Assembly: GCA_028700875.1 (NCBI GenBank)
Contig: JAQVRW010000162.1
Location: 1-6,989 of the forward strand
Direction: 5' to 3'
Source of the DNA: Candidatus Zixiibacteriota bacterium
Lineage (GTDB): Bacteria; Zixibacteria; MSB-5A5; GN15; JAAZOE01
Length of the DNA: 6,989 bases
The position numbers and the translations under genes are program-made. Numbering within the stretch: the stretch's first letter is position 1; the number at the start of each line of letters is the position of its first letter. The notes below the pieces were generated by a model. It saw only the letters and a program-made list of their open reading frames with translations, ran no database searches and had not been told where the DNA came from. Positions 1-6,110 of this stretch are shown here, piece by piece.

Positions 1-513
1 CTGGTGACCCTGTCCGCAGTGCATAAAATCGTCCAGCTCCTGTTGTCGGAGCGGGTTCCGGTACGCGTTCTGGGAACCATCATGGAAACGGTTTCCGATT
101 TCGCGCCGTCGACCAAGGACCCCGAAGTCCTGGCCGAATACTGCCGCATCGCTCTGCGGCGCCAGTTGTCCGACATGCTCAAGGACGACCAGGGGCGGAT
201 TCACTGCTTCACGCTGTCGCCGACGGTTGAACAACTCCTGTCGGATTCGACGCAAAGCACAAAGCAGGGGATCATGCTGATTCTTCCTCCCGAAGTATCG
301 GAAAGACTGATACAGGAGACGAGCCGTCAGGCCGACATCCTTTCAACCGGCGGTCATCACCCCGTGTGCCTGGCTTCGCCCAGCGTCCGCCTGGCTTTCC
401 GGCGGCTGGTCGAAACGGCCCTGCCGCAAATGACTGTCGTCTCCTACAACGAAATACATCGCGATGTGAATTTGATCTCGACCGGAATGGTGGAGTTGAG
501 TTATGATAGTTAA
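1..513 (+). CDS. flhA: FlhA C-terminal part (flagellar type III export gate), 5' truncated by window
   Basis: The reading frame is open from base 1, so the gene continues upstream; only about the last 170 residues of a protein that is usually near 690 residues are present. FlhA is the inner-membrane export gate of the flagellar type III secretion system, and its cytoplasmic C-terminal domain forms a nonameric ring that docks chaperone-substrate complexes. The visible part is that domain's end: a helical stretch with the family pattern LLLSERVPVRVLGTIMETV (about residues 13-31 of the fragment), then EVLAEYCRIALRRQL, and a final VVSYNEI segment matching the typical FlhA ending. No transmembrane segment is expected or seen here. 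The last 11 bases overlap the start of flhF, consistent with translational coupling. The identification is firm; nothing in the fragment looks broken. Confidence 0.93.
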   Translation: MVTLSAVHKIVQLLLSERVPVRVLGTIMETVSDFAPSTKDPEVLAEYCRIALRRQLSDMLKDDQGRIHCFTLSPTVEQLLSDSTQSTKQGIMLILPPEVSERLIQETSRQADILSTGGHHPVCLASPSVRLAFRRLVETALPQMTVVSYNEIHRDVNLISTGMVELSYDS

Positions 514-1660
514 ATCGTTCATCTCGGACACGGTGGCGGGCGCGCTCAAACAGGCCCGCACTGAACTGGGCGGCGACGCCGTTATCCTCAAAACCCGCCG
601 GGTTGTCGGAACCAATTCTTCGCCGAAAGGCGCGAAGGTGGAGGTTACCGCCTGCGTCGACCGCGCGACGTCCTCGGACATGCCGGCGGTGGCCGTCAAG
701 GAACCGATCATCGAAGCGCCGGCGAAGTCGATCGAGCCGGATCGTTTTCGCGTCGCCGCGACACCGGCGAAACCGATCGACGAGGATCGCTTTCCTGCGG
801 CCGAAATCGTGCAAAAGCTTGATTTTCTCATCGATGTCTTCCAGGCGCCGTTGCGCAAGAACGCCTTCCCGGGAAACATCGGCCGGCTGTTCACCTGCCT
901 GCTCCATGCCGATTTCCCGGAGGCCGTCGCCTATGATATCACCGAAAGACTCGTCGACCGTTTCCAACCGGGCGACTCTTTCCGCGATATCGCGGCCGTC
1001 GCCATCGATCTGATCTGCCGGCAGCTTCCGGAATCGACCCAAAGCAAGCCTTTCGTAGCCGGCCAAAAACTGGCCTTCATCGGTCCCGCCGGAAGCGGCA
1101 AGACGTCGCTCTTGGGTCGTCTGGCCGGATACGTCCTCCGGGAATGTCGGGTGCCGGTCGTACTGGCCTCGTTTGACCAGGTCAAGGTAGCCGCCCCCGA
1201 GGAGCTGGCGACATATGCCGACATTCTCGACATCGACCATTTCGCGATGCCGCGTCAGGCCGACCGGGCTTTGATCGACCGCCAGGGAAAAGACAAGATC
1301 GTCCTTCTGGATACCCCGGCGCTCAACCCGCGCGACCGGGCTGAGATCACCGCCTTCGCGGAAAAGATGACGGCCATCAACCCCGACCGGATCATCGGCG
1401 TGTTTCCGGCCACCGCCCGCAGCAGTGACCTCTTCGATACGTTACGGGCCTACCGGTCGCTCAAAATGACCGATCTGGCCGTGACGATGACCGATCAAAC
1501 CTATCGCTTGGGCGGCATGATCGCGATGTCGATGCACTCCGGATTGCCGCTGTCGATTGTCGGGAACGGCCGCGGCGCCGCCGCCATCAAACTGAATCCC
1601 AACTGCCGGCAGATTATCCGCAATTGCCTCGGCGCCGGAGAGGGAGACATCGATGAATAA
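503..1660 (+). CDS. flhF: FlhF, SRP-type GTPase for flagellar placement, with degenerate G motifs
   Basis: A 385-residue protein with the classic FlhF beginning (MIVKSFISDTVAGALKQART, then LGGDAVILKTRR), a low-complexity linker (about 50-100), a helical N domain (about 101-185) and an SRP-like G domain (about 188-375). FlhF recruits early flagellar components to the assembly site as a GTP-dependent homodimer at the membrane. The P-loop is intact (GPAGSGKTS, 194-202). The other signatures differ: the DTYR-type G2 reads ASFDQVK (222-228), the DTAGR G3 reads DTPAL (270-274), the TKLDE G4 reads TMTDQ (328-332), and the closing GQ motif reads GNG (354-356). GTP hydrolysis or nucleotide specificity may therefore be altered (inference). 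The start is supported by GGTGGAG at 489-495, seven bases upstream of the ATG. The gene overlaps flhA by 11 bases and flhG by 8. Family assignment is firm; activity is uncertain. Confidence 0.93.
   Translation: MIVKSFISDTVAGALKQARTELGGDAVILKTRRVVGTNSSPKGAKVEVTACVDRATSSDMPAVAVKEPIIEAPAKSIEPDRFRVAATPAKPIDEDRFPAAEIVQKLDFLIDVFQAPLRKNAFPGNIGRLFTCLLHADFPEAVAYDITERLVDRFQPGDSFRDIAAVAIDLICRQLPESTQSKPFVAGQKLAFIGPAGSGKTSLLGRLAGYVLRECRVPVVLASFDQVKVAAPEELATYADILDIDHFAMPRQADRALIDRQGKDKIVLLDTPALNPRDRAEITAFAEKMTAINPDRIIGVFPATARSSDLFDTLRAYRSLKMTDLAVTMTDQTYRLGGMIAMSMHSGLPLSIVGNGRGAAAIKLNPNCRQIIRNCLGAGEGDIDE
719..808 (+). repeat. In-frame 45-base tandem repeat in the flhF linker
   Basis: Two adjacent 45-base units (719-763 and 764-808) encode imperfect 15-residue copies in the linker between the FlhF B region and the N domain. 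The first copy begins PAKSIEPDRFRVA (residues 73-85) and the second PAKPIDEDRFPAA (88-100). The shared core is PAK-x-I-x-x-DRF-x-x-A. The period is exactly 15 codons, so the frame is kept. It looks like a local duplication that has since diverged. No function is known for it. Confidence 0.75.
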
Positions 1661-2489
1661 TCGATTATCAGGTATCGGACTGGATGACCGGTCCTTCCGG
1701 AAGCCCCGGTTCGTAGCCGTTTCCTCCGGCAAAGGGGGAGTGGGCAAGTCGGTGATCGCCTATAACCTGGCCGACCATCTGTCGGTTGCCGTCAGGGTCC
1801 TGTTGGTCGACAGCGATTTCTTCGCCGGGAATCTGCACATCCTGGCCAATATCGTCCCTCAGAACACCCCGCAGAAGACCGATCCCGCGTCCGGCATCGT
1901 CTTCAACGCCGTCACGCCGATCCATAAAAACCTGGACCTTCTGACTCTGGGCGACCAAGCCCTGCCGGACATGAAAAACCTGGCCATGTTCCTGAAAAAC
2001 CTGCGGACCCAGGCCGCCGGGTATGATTTCGTCGTTTTCGACACCGCCACCGGAATTCTGCCCCAAACCACGCTGATTCTCTACAGCGTGGACGAGGTCA
2101 TTTTGGTGACGACGGCGGAATTGACCTCCATTTCCAACAGCTACGCCCTCTACAAAGTGCTGACCGGGGCCAAAACCCATCCGGCGGTAGCCCTCCTGGT
2201 CAATCAGGAGGACCGGCCGGAGGAGCTGGCCTATATCAACGATAAATTCAACAGTATTACCCGTCAGTTCCTCGGCCATACCCCGGGTTGCCTGGGAGGG
2301 CTGGGGTACGACCGGGCCATGGTTGACGCCGTGGCCCGCCAGACGGGAATACGCTTTGTCGCCCCGGAAAACAGGCTCACCGCCGCTTTTGCCGCCCTGG
2401 CCGGCCGACTGGCCGCTGGGACAAAAGTGGATCAAATAACCCCGGAAACAATAAATAACACCGCCCTTGAGGCCGATATAAGGGAATAG
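1653..2489 (+). CDS. flhG: FlhG/FleN/YlxH, MinD-like ATPase controlling flagellar number
   Basis: A 278-residue ParA/MinD-family ATPase encoded directly after flhF, as in most bacteria that carry both. FlhG binds ATP, dimerises on the membrane, acts on FlhF and limits flagellar number or position. Visible motifs are the deviant Walker A SGKGGVGKS (25-33, both lysines present), the Walker A' region VLLVDSDFF (49-57) followed by a conserved Asn at 60, the switch II/Walker B DTATGI (130-135; DTGAG is usual), and the FlhG-typical TTAELTSISNSYALYKVL (153-170). The N-terminus before the P-loop is short and has no DQA activator motif, which in characterised FlhG proteins stimulates FlhF GTPase. The start is supported by a GGAGAGGGA ribosome site at 1637-1645; the ATG lies inside the flhF stop region (8-base overlap). 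A plain ParA/MinD is the alternative, but context and the TTAELTS signature favour FlhG. Confidence 0.93.
   Translation: MNNRLSGIGLDDRSFRKPRFVAVSSGKGGVGKSVIAYNLADHLSVAVRVLLVDSDFFAGNLHILANIVPQNTPQKTDPASGIVFNAVTPIHKNLDLLTLGDQALPDMKNLAMFLKNLRTQAAGYDFVVFDTATGILPQTTLILYSVDEVILVTTAELTSISNSYALYKVLTGAKTHPAVALLVNQEDRPEELAYINDKFNSITRQFLGHTPGCLGGLGYDRAMVDAVARQTGIRFVAPENRLTAAFAALAGRLAAGTKVDQITPETINNTALEADIRE
2452..2479 (+). promoter_or_regulatory. Candidate sigma-28 (sigma-D type) promoter ahead of fliA, inside the end of flhG
   Basis: TAAA at 2452-2455 and GCCGATAT at 2472-2479 are separated by 16 bases. This fits the sigma-D consensus of Bacillus (TAAA, 14-16 bases, GCCGATAT) and is one base off the enteric FliA -10 element. 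Transcription would begin near 2486, about 11 bases before the fliA ATG, so the AGGGAA ribosome site at 2481-2486 would be mostly lost from that transcript. It may therefore mainly serve the downstream genes, or fliA may be read poorly from it. The GCCGATAT also encodes Ala-Asp-Ile of FlhG, so chance is possible. Confidence 0.45.
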
Positions 2490-2496
2490 AAGACAA

Positions 2497-3363
2497 ATGA
2501 TTAGCACAGTCAAAGAAAAACGGCAACAGAAGCGTCTGGTGACGCTTCCGATCACGGATGACGCCGAAATCCAAAAACGGGAAGAGAAGGCGCGACGCGA
2601 TCTATCGGTACAACGGGATTGGAGTCGGTACCTCAGAGAGCAGGATCCGGACATGCGGAAACGGCTCCTGAATCGATACCTGCCGTTGGTGCGGAACGTC
2701 GCCGGCCGTATGGCCATCAACTTCCCCCGCTCGGTGGAATTGTGCGACCTCATCAATACCGGCGTGATCGGTTTGATCGAAGCCTTCCACAATTTCGACC
2801 CCGATCGCGGCGTCAAGTTCGAAACCTATGCCGTGCCCCGTATCCGCGGCGCCATTCTGGACGAATTGCGGTCCCTCGACTGGGTGCCGCGTTCCACCCG
2901 GGCGCGCGCGCGGGAAATCGAACGGGCGCTTCTGGAATTCGAAAACATGGAAGGTCGTCCGCCTTCGGACACCGAATTGGCGGAGCAGTTGAGCATCACC
3001 GTCGAGGAACTGCATTACTCGCTGGAGGATGTATCCAAGACGGCGCTCTTGTCGCTGGATGAGTTGATCTTTCGGGAAGATGACAACCGGCAGGTGCCCC
3101 GGGTCGAAACGGTCGAAGACGCCAACGCCAACACCACGCTGAAGAAGCTGGAACGAAGCGAACTGCAGGCGTTTCTCGTGTCCGCCATCGACCGTTTGAC
3201 GGAGCAGGAGAAGCTGGTTATTGCCTTGTACTATTACGAAGAGCTGACCCTGAAGGAAATCGGCGAAGTCATGAAGATTTCGGAGTCGCGGGTATCGCAG
3301 ATCCATACGAAGGCGGTCCTGAAACTCCGTGGCATGGTCAGGGAACGATTCGGGCTGAGTTGA
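2497..3363 (+). CDS. fliA: FliA/SigD, flagellar sigma-28 factor
   Basis: A 288-residue group 3 sigma factor that directs RNA polymerase to late flagellar, chemotaxis and motor promoters. Region 2 is about 58-130 (RYLPLVRNVAGRMA, then LINTGVIGLIEAFHNFDPDRG and FETYAVPRIRGAILDELRSLDWVPRS, a near-signature FliA/WhiG stretch). Region 3 is about 131-190 (GRPPSDTELAEQL), and region 4 is about 223-285, with a helix-turn-helix at LTLKEIGEVMKISESRVSQIH (250-270). About 40 charged residues precede the usual start of homology near W42; typical FliA is 235-260 residues long. No internal Met in that extension gives a better start, and AGGGAA lies 11 bases before the ATG. The gene follows flhG by 7 bases, and its TGA overlaps an ATG of the next frame. 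Activity is normally checked by FlgM, which is not in this window. Confidence 0.95.
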   Translation: MISTVKEKRQQKRLVTLPITDDAEIQKREEKARRDLSVQRDWSRYLREQDPDMRKRLLNRYLPLVRNVAGRMAINFPRSVELCDLINTGVIGLIEAFHNFDPDRGVKFETYAVPRIRGAILDELRSLDWVPRSTRARAREIERALLEFENMEGRPPSDTELAEQLSITVEELHYSLEDVSKTALLSLDELIFREDDNRQVPRVETVEDANANTTLKKLERSELQAFLVSAIDRLTEQEKLVIALYYYEELTLKEIGEVMKISESRVSQIHTKAVLKLRGMVRERFGLS

Positions 3364-3383
3364 TGAACCTGTCGGGCTGGCTC

Positions 3384-3391
3384 GAGGAGAG
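3384..3391 (+). promoter_or_regulatory. Strong ribosome binding site that decides the start of the next small gene
   Basis: GAGGAGAG sits four bases before an ATG at 3396 (AGGAG core, spacing six). The earlier in-frame ATG at 3363, overlapping the fliA stop as TGATG, has no comparable site upstream. This favours translation from 3396, although coupling from fliA at 3363 cannot be excluded. Confidence 0.55.
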
Positions 3392-3395
3392 AAAC

Positions 3396-3686
3396 ATGCG
3401 TCCCGTGGTTTTGCAGGACAATCTGGCCAAGACCCAGGCGGCTGAACGGATGAATCAAATCCAGAAGGCCCACGGCGAGATGGAACTGCGGCAGGCGGCC
3501 GCGGCGCTGAAAGAAAAAGCGGTCAAGGACATGGAGAAAGCCCAGGCCGGCGAAAAGATCGACATGATTGTCATCAGGAAAGAACAGGAGCAGTCGGAAC
3601 GCGACAGGCACTCCAAGCAAGACAAGAAACAACAATCGGACGATGAAACCGATGATACGCCCGAACATCTGGACCTGACAGCGTGA
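3396..3686 (+). CDS. Small charged, probably coiled-coil protein of the flagellar operon, function unknown
   Basis: From the ATG at 3396 the product is 96 residues; from the ATG at 3363 it is 107. I chose 3396 for its strong ribosome site and because the compositionally conserved-looking part begins with MRPVVLQDNLAKTQAAERMN. The chain has no membrane segment or signal peptide. Roughly residues 8-70 are heptad-like and rich in Ala, Glu, Lys and Gln, suggesting a helix or coiled coil, and the last 25-30 residues are very hydrophilic (Lys/Gln, then Asp/Glu). Similar short charged proteins near fliA are common in flagellar operons of several phyla, but I do not recognise a named family. Position between the sigma factor and a SwrB-like protein suggests a cytoplasmic flagellar accessory role such as chaperone, adaptor or regulator (inference only). 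Confidence 0.8.
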   Translation: MRPVVLQDNLAKTQAAERMNQIQKAHGEMELRQAAAALKEKAVKDMEKAQAGEKIDMIVIRKEQEQSERDRHSKQDKKQQSDDETDDTPEHLDLTA

Positions 3687-3705
3687 ATTCAGGAAAGGGA
3701 GAAAA

Positions 3706-4143
3706 ATGGAATTTTCCTCTGGCATATTGATTGAAAGCGGCCTGAACCTGGCCGGGTATCTGGTGGTGGCCGTGCTGCTCTACATTTTGATCGGCCGCAG
3801 AACATCGAAGCAGGCGAAACAGGCAGCGTCACCGGCCAACGCCGTCGCGGCCATGGCCCCGACCGTTACTCTGGCCCCTTCGCCAAAACAACGGCCGGCC
3901 GACAATCCGGTCTTCATATCGTTGGCGGCGGGCGCCCCGGCCGCGCCATCGAGCCATGCCGTAAAGGCCATCGCCCCGGACTCCGATGTCGTGGAGCAGA
4001 TATCGCGGCGGGAAAATCGACGGGCGATCTATCGCGAAGCGCGCCGTCTTCTGGCCCTGGGCAACTCCCGTCGGGAACTCATGGACAAGTTCCCCCTGAC
4101 CGAGGATGAGATCGAACTTCTATCAGTTGCGGGTAAGGCGTAA
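3706..4143 (+). CDS. Membrane-anchored SwrB-like / DUF2802-like protein
   Basis: A 145-residue protein in three parts: an N-terminal hydrophobic segment (about 13-30, LNLAGYLVVAVLLYILIG) followed by a basic RRTSKQAK stop-transfer, an Ala/Pro-rich linker (about 40-90), and a C-terminal helical domain (about 100-142). The last part, IYREARRLLALGNSRRELMDKFPLTEDEIELLS, fits the short helix-turn-helix-like pattern seen at the C-terminus of DUF2802 proteins and of Bacillus SwrB (small residue, G-x-S, then acidic D-E-I-E-L-L). SwrB is a single-pass protein encoded right after sigD that promotes basal-body maturation and type III export. The same architecture two genes after fliA supports a similar role here (inference). 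An AAAGGGAG site before the ATG supports the start. The family assignment is from pattern and context, not a search. Confidence 0.8.
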   Translation: MEFSSGILIESGLNLAGYLVVAVLLYILIGRRTSKQAKQAASPANAVAAMAPTVTLAPSPKQRPADNPVFISLAAGAPAAPSSHAVKAIAPDSDVVEQISRRENRRAIYREARRLLALGNSRRELMDKFPLTEDEIELLSVAGKA

Positions 4144-4179
4144 TCGCCGTCTCCGTGAGGGTGAAAGGATAAATGGATC

Positions 4180-5349
4180 ATGCTGGAATCCCCCTTGTTT
4201 CTGACACGCGTTGAATGTCCCGTTTGCGGAACCGTCAACGAATATGAGACCATCCGCGTCGGCGCCTACACCGAGGGTGAACGGGAAACCGATTTCTGCC
4301 CGTCGTACATCCGCTGGCGCAACCCCAAGTATCAGAAATATCATTCGCTGTTGTTCTTCGCCGCCACCTGCTCCCAGTGCCTCTACACGCGGGAATTCAA
4401 CGCCAAGTTCAAGGAATGGAGCAAGGACAACCACTTCCGCGCGTACCGGCTCAAGGTCATCAAGGAAAAACATCTCAATGACCTGAACACCGAGGGAGCC
4501 CTGACCAAGATGATCGGCGCGGTCCTGGATCAGGAGCGGTACCCCGATGAAACGGCCGTCCTGAAGCTTTTGCTGGCCATCCACGACGAACTCCTGTACG
4601 ATCATCCGTCCGATCTCGACCTCGGTCGGTTTTATCTGCGTATCGCCTGGATGTTTCGGCATATGCAGGCGGGGCCGTTGTCCTCGGCGTCGGAATCTGC
4701 CGCCGGGAACCATGATGATTTCGAAAAGGCGGTCTCCGACATGGAGATTTGGCTGGCCGGATGGCGGCGGAACCTGGAATATCTCACGGCCGCCGGCGAC
4801 ACGTGTTTTGAATCCGGCGGTATTTCGGCCGAAGTCGAGGCCACGTTACGCGATCGCTTCCGGGTCATTCAGGCGAAGGCCGACGAACTTCATCAGGATG
4901 GGGGACGGATCATCTCCGATCTGAGAACGCTGTCCTCCGATATCAGACTGGCCGAAAACCCCGGCGTGGAACCGGACTCCGGCAACGCTTTCCACGACTA
5001 TCCCGACTTTCAATCGTTTTTGACCCGTCTGACAAGCATCTCGACCGGCATTCCCCGCAACGAATTCGAAGCGAGACGTTTTGCCGCGCGCTATTACAAG
5101 AGCGCGTTCGAAACCGGCAAAGAAATCTCTCACGGCAACCAGTCATTGCAGGCGGCCTATCTGATCGCGGAACTGTCACGGCAGATCGGCGATCATGACA
5201 CCGCACGGCAATATTTCAACACCACGATCAAGATGGGTCAGGAATATATCAACGAGATTCGGGGCGACCGCACCCGCACGGCGCTGGCGCGCAAAATTTT
5301 GGAACTGGCTTTGGCCCAGGGAAAGCAGAATCTCGCCCAGGCGAAATAA
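4180..5349 (+). CDS. DUF2225-type zinc-ribbon protein with long helical, TPR-like C-terminus
   Basis: A 389-residue cytoplasmic-looking protein with no signal peptide or membrane segment. The N-terminal part (about 8-75) has CPVC at 13-16, DFCPSYIRWRNP at 38-49 and CSQC at 64-67, the arrangement of DUF2225 proteins; the two CxxC pairs would bind zinc. The rest is mainly helical. AYLIAELSRQIGDHDTARQYFNTTI (326-350) reads like one tetratricopeptide-type repeat, and a similar helical stretch at 125-200 may be another. Usual DUF2225 proteins are shorter, so the middle section (about 165-290) looks like an insertion or divergent helical region. The start at 4180 is preceded by AAAGGA at ten bases; an ATG at 4173 opens only a short frame. 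DUF2225 has no established function; its place between a SwrB-like protein and PilZ proteins suggests protein-protein scaffolding in motility (inference). Confidence 0.85.
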   Translation: MLESPLFLTRVECPVCGTVNEYETIRVGAYTEGERETDFCPSYIRWRNPKYQKYHSLLFFAATCSQCLYTREFNAKFKEWSKDNHFRAYRLKVIKEKHLNDLNTEGALTKMIGAVLDQERYPDETAVLKLLLAIHDELLYDHPSDLDLGRFYLRIAWMFRHMQAGPLSSASESAAGNHDDFEKAVSDMEIWLAGWRRNLEYLTAAGDTCFESGGISAEVEATLRDRFRVIQAKADELHQDGGRIISDLRTLSSDIRLAENPGVEPDSGNAFHDYPDFQSFLTRLTSISTGIPRNEFEARRFAARYYKSAFETGKEISHGNQSLQAAYLIAELSRQIGDHDTARQYFNTTIKMGQEYINEIRGDRTRTALARKILELALAQGKQNLAQAK

Positions 5350-5354
5350 ACGGT

Positions 5355-6110
5355 ATGGGAACGACGCGGATCACAACACTGAATCAATCGATCCAGCTTT
5401 GGGAACGGCTGGAACTCGTCGCCGGCGAATCGGGGGCCGAAGGCATATACAGCTGCCGGGTGGCCGATATTTTCCCGGACCGGTTGCTTATCAGCCGTCC
5501 CGTCTACGAACACGGCCGCACGCTGTTGTCCGATAACCGCACCGTGGACGTGAATTTTACCCGCGCCGATGCCGCTTATACGTTTGTCGCCCGAATCAGG
5601 GAATTGGAGCCGAAATCAGACGATCGGATGTTCCTGCTTGATCTGGGATCGGTCCGACGGCTGCAACGGCGTCGCTTCGTCCGTATCGACAAGTCGGAAG
5701 CCTTGTTGTATCGCGTCCTGCCGCGTCCGCTGGCGGTGATGCCGGAGAAAGCCGAAGCAGGTTTGATACCGGCCCGTTCCATCAATCTATCGGCGGGCGG
5801 GATGTTAGTCCGCTTGGAGGAACGGGTGGCGCAGTCCGAACGAATGCTGCTGGACATGGCGCCTTGTTCCCTCAAAAATCTCCCGCGGTATCTGGCTGCT
5901 GTCTGTCGGCATTGCCGGCTTGATGACGATCAATGGCTAGTGGCGGGAATCGAGTTTCTGCTGGAAGAAGACCTGTTCCGGCATTTCACCATGGCCGAAA
6001 TCGAGTTGCTTCCGGCCGACGTCAGGCGGTTTGACTTTCATATGCAGAATGCCTTGGTGGCGGAAATATTCGCCGAACAAATTGTGATGCGTCAGAAGGG
6101 GCTGTTGTGA
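5355..6110 (+). CDS. YcgR-like PilZ protein, c-di-GMP receptor (probable flagellar brake)
   Basis: A 251-residue protein with two parts: an N-terminal beta-rich domain (about 12-100) of the YcgR-N/PilZN kind and a C-terminal PilZ domain (about 101-212). The c-di-GMP signatures are intact: RRFVR at 106-110 (RxxxR) and NLSAGG at 144-149 (N/DxSxxG). YcgR proteins bind c-di-GMP and then act on the motor or switch to slow swimming; Bacillus MotI is an analogue. About 40 residues follow the PilZ fold, beginning AEIELLPADVRRF (214-226), an extension shared with the PilZ protein downstream. The ATG lies five bases after the DUF2225 stop with only a weak ribosome site (AGGCG), so translational coupling is likely. 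The name ycgR is not given because brake function is inferred. Confidence 0.88.
   Translation: MGTTRITTLNQSIQLWERLELVAGESGAEGIYSCRVADIFPDRLLISRPVYEHGRTLLSDNRTVDVNFTRADAAYTFVARIRELEPKSDDRMFLLDLGSVRRLQRRRFVRIDKSEALLYRVLPRPLAVMPEKAEAGLIPARSINLSAGGMLVRLEERVAQSERMLLDMAPCSLKNLPRYLAAVCRHCRLDDDQWLVAGIEFLLEEDLFRHFTMAEIELLPADVRRFDFHMQNALVAEIFAEQIVMRQKGLL

Noticed and set aside
272..1240. Long open frame on the - strand opposite flhA/flhF (322 codons)
   Set aside because: It is antisense to two well-supported genes, Arg/Asp/Gly-rich as expected from reading GC-rich codons backwards, and contains no recognisable domain.
1668..2816. Long open frame on the - strand opposite flhG/fliA (382 codons)
   Set aside because: It covers the complement of FlhG and FliA motifs; composition is Gly/Gln/Arg-rich shadow sequence with no domain and no start signal.
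4173..4214. ATG at 4173 close to the AAAGGA site as a start for the DUF2225 gene
   Set aside because: It is out of frame with the DUF2225 reading frame and stops after 13 codons; the in-frame ATG at 4180 is preferred.
4123..4713. Open frame on the - strand opposite the DUF2225 gene (196 codons)
   Set aside because: The opposite strand has clear CxxC motifs and a plausible start; the antisense product looks like no family.
5463..5470. GCCGATAT inside the first PilZ gene as a sigma-28 -10 element
   Set aside because: There is no TAAA-like -35 element at the right distance upstream, and it lies deep within coding sequence with no gene start after it.
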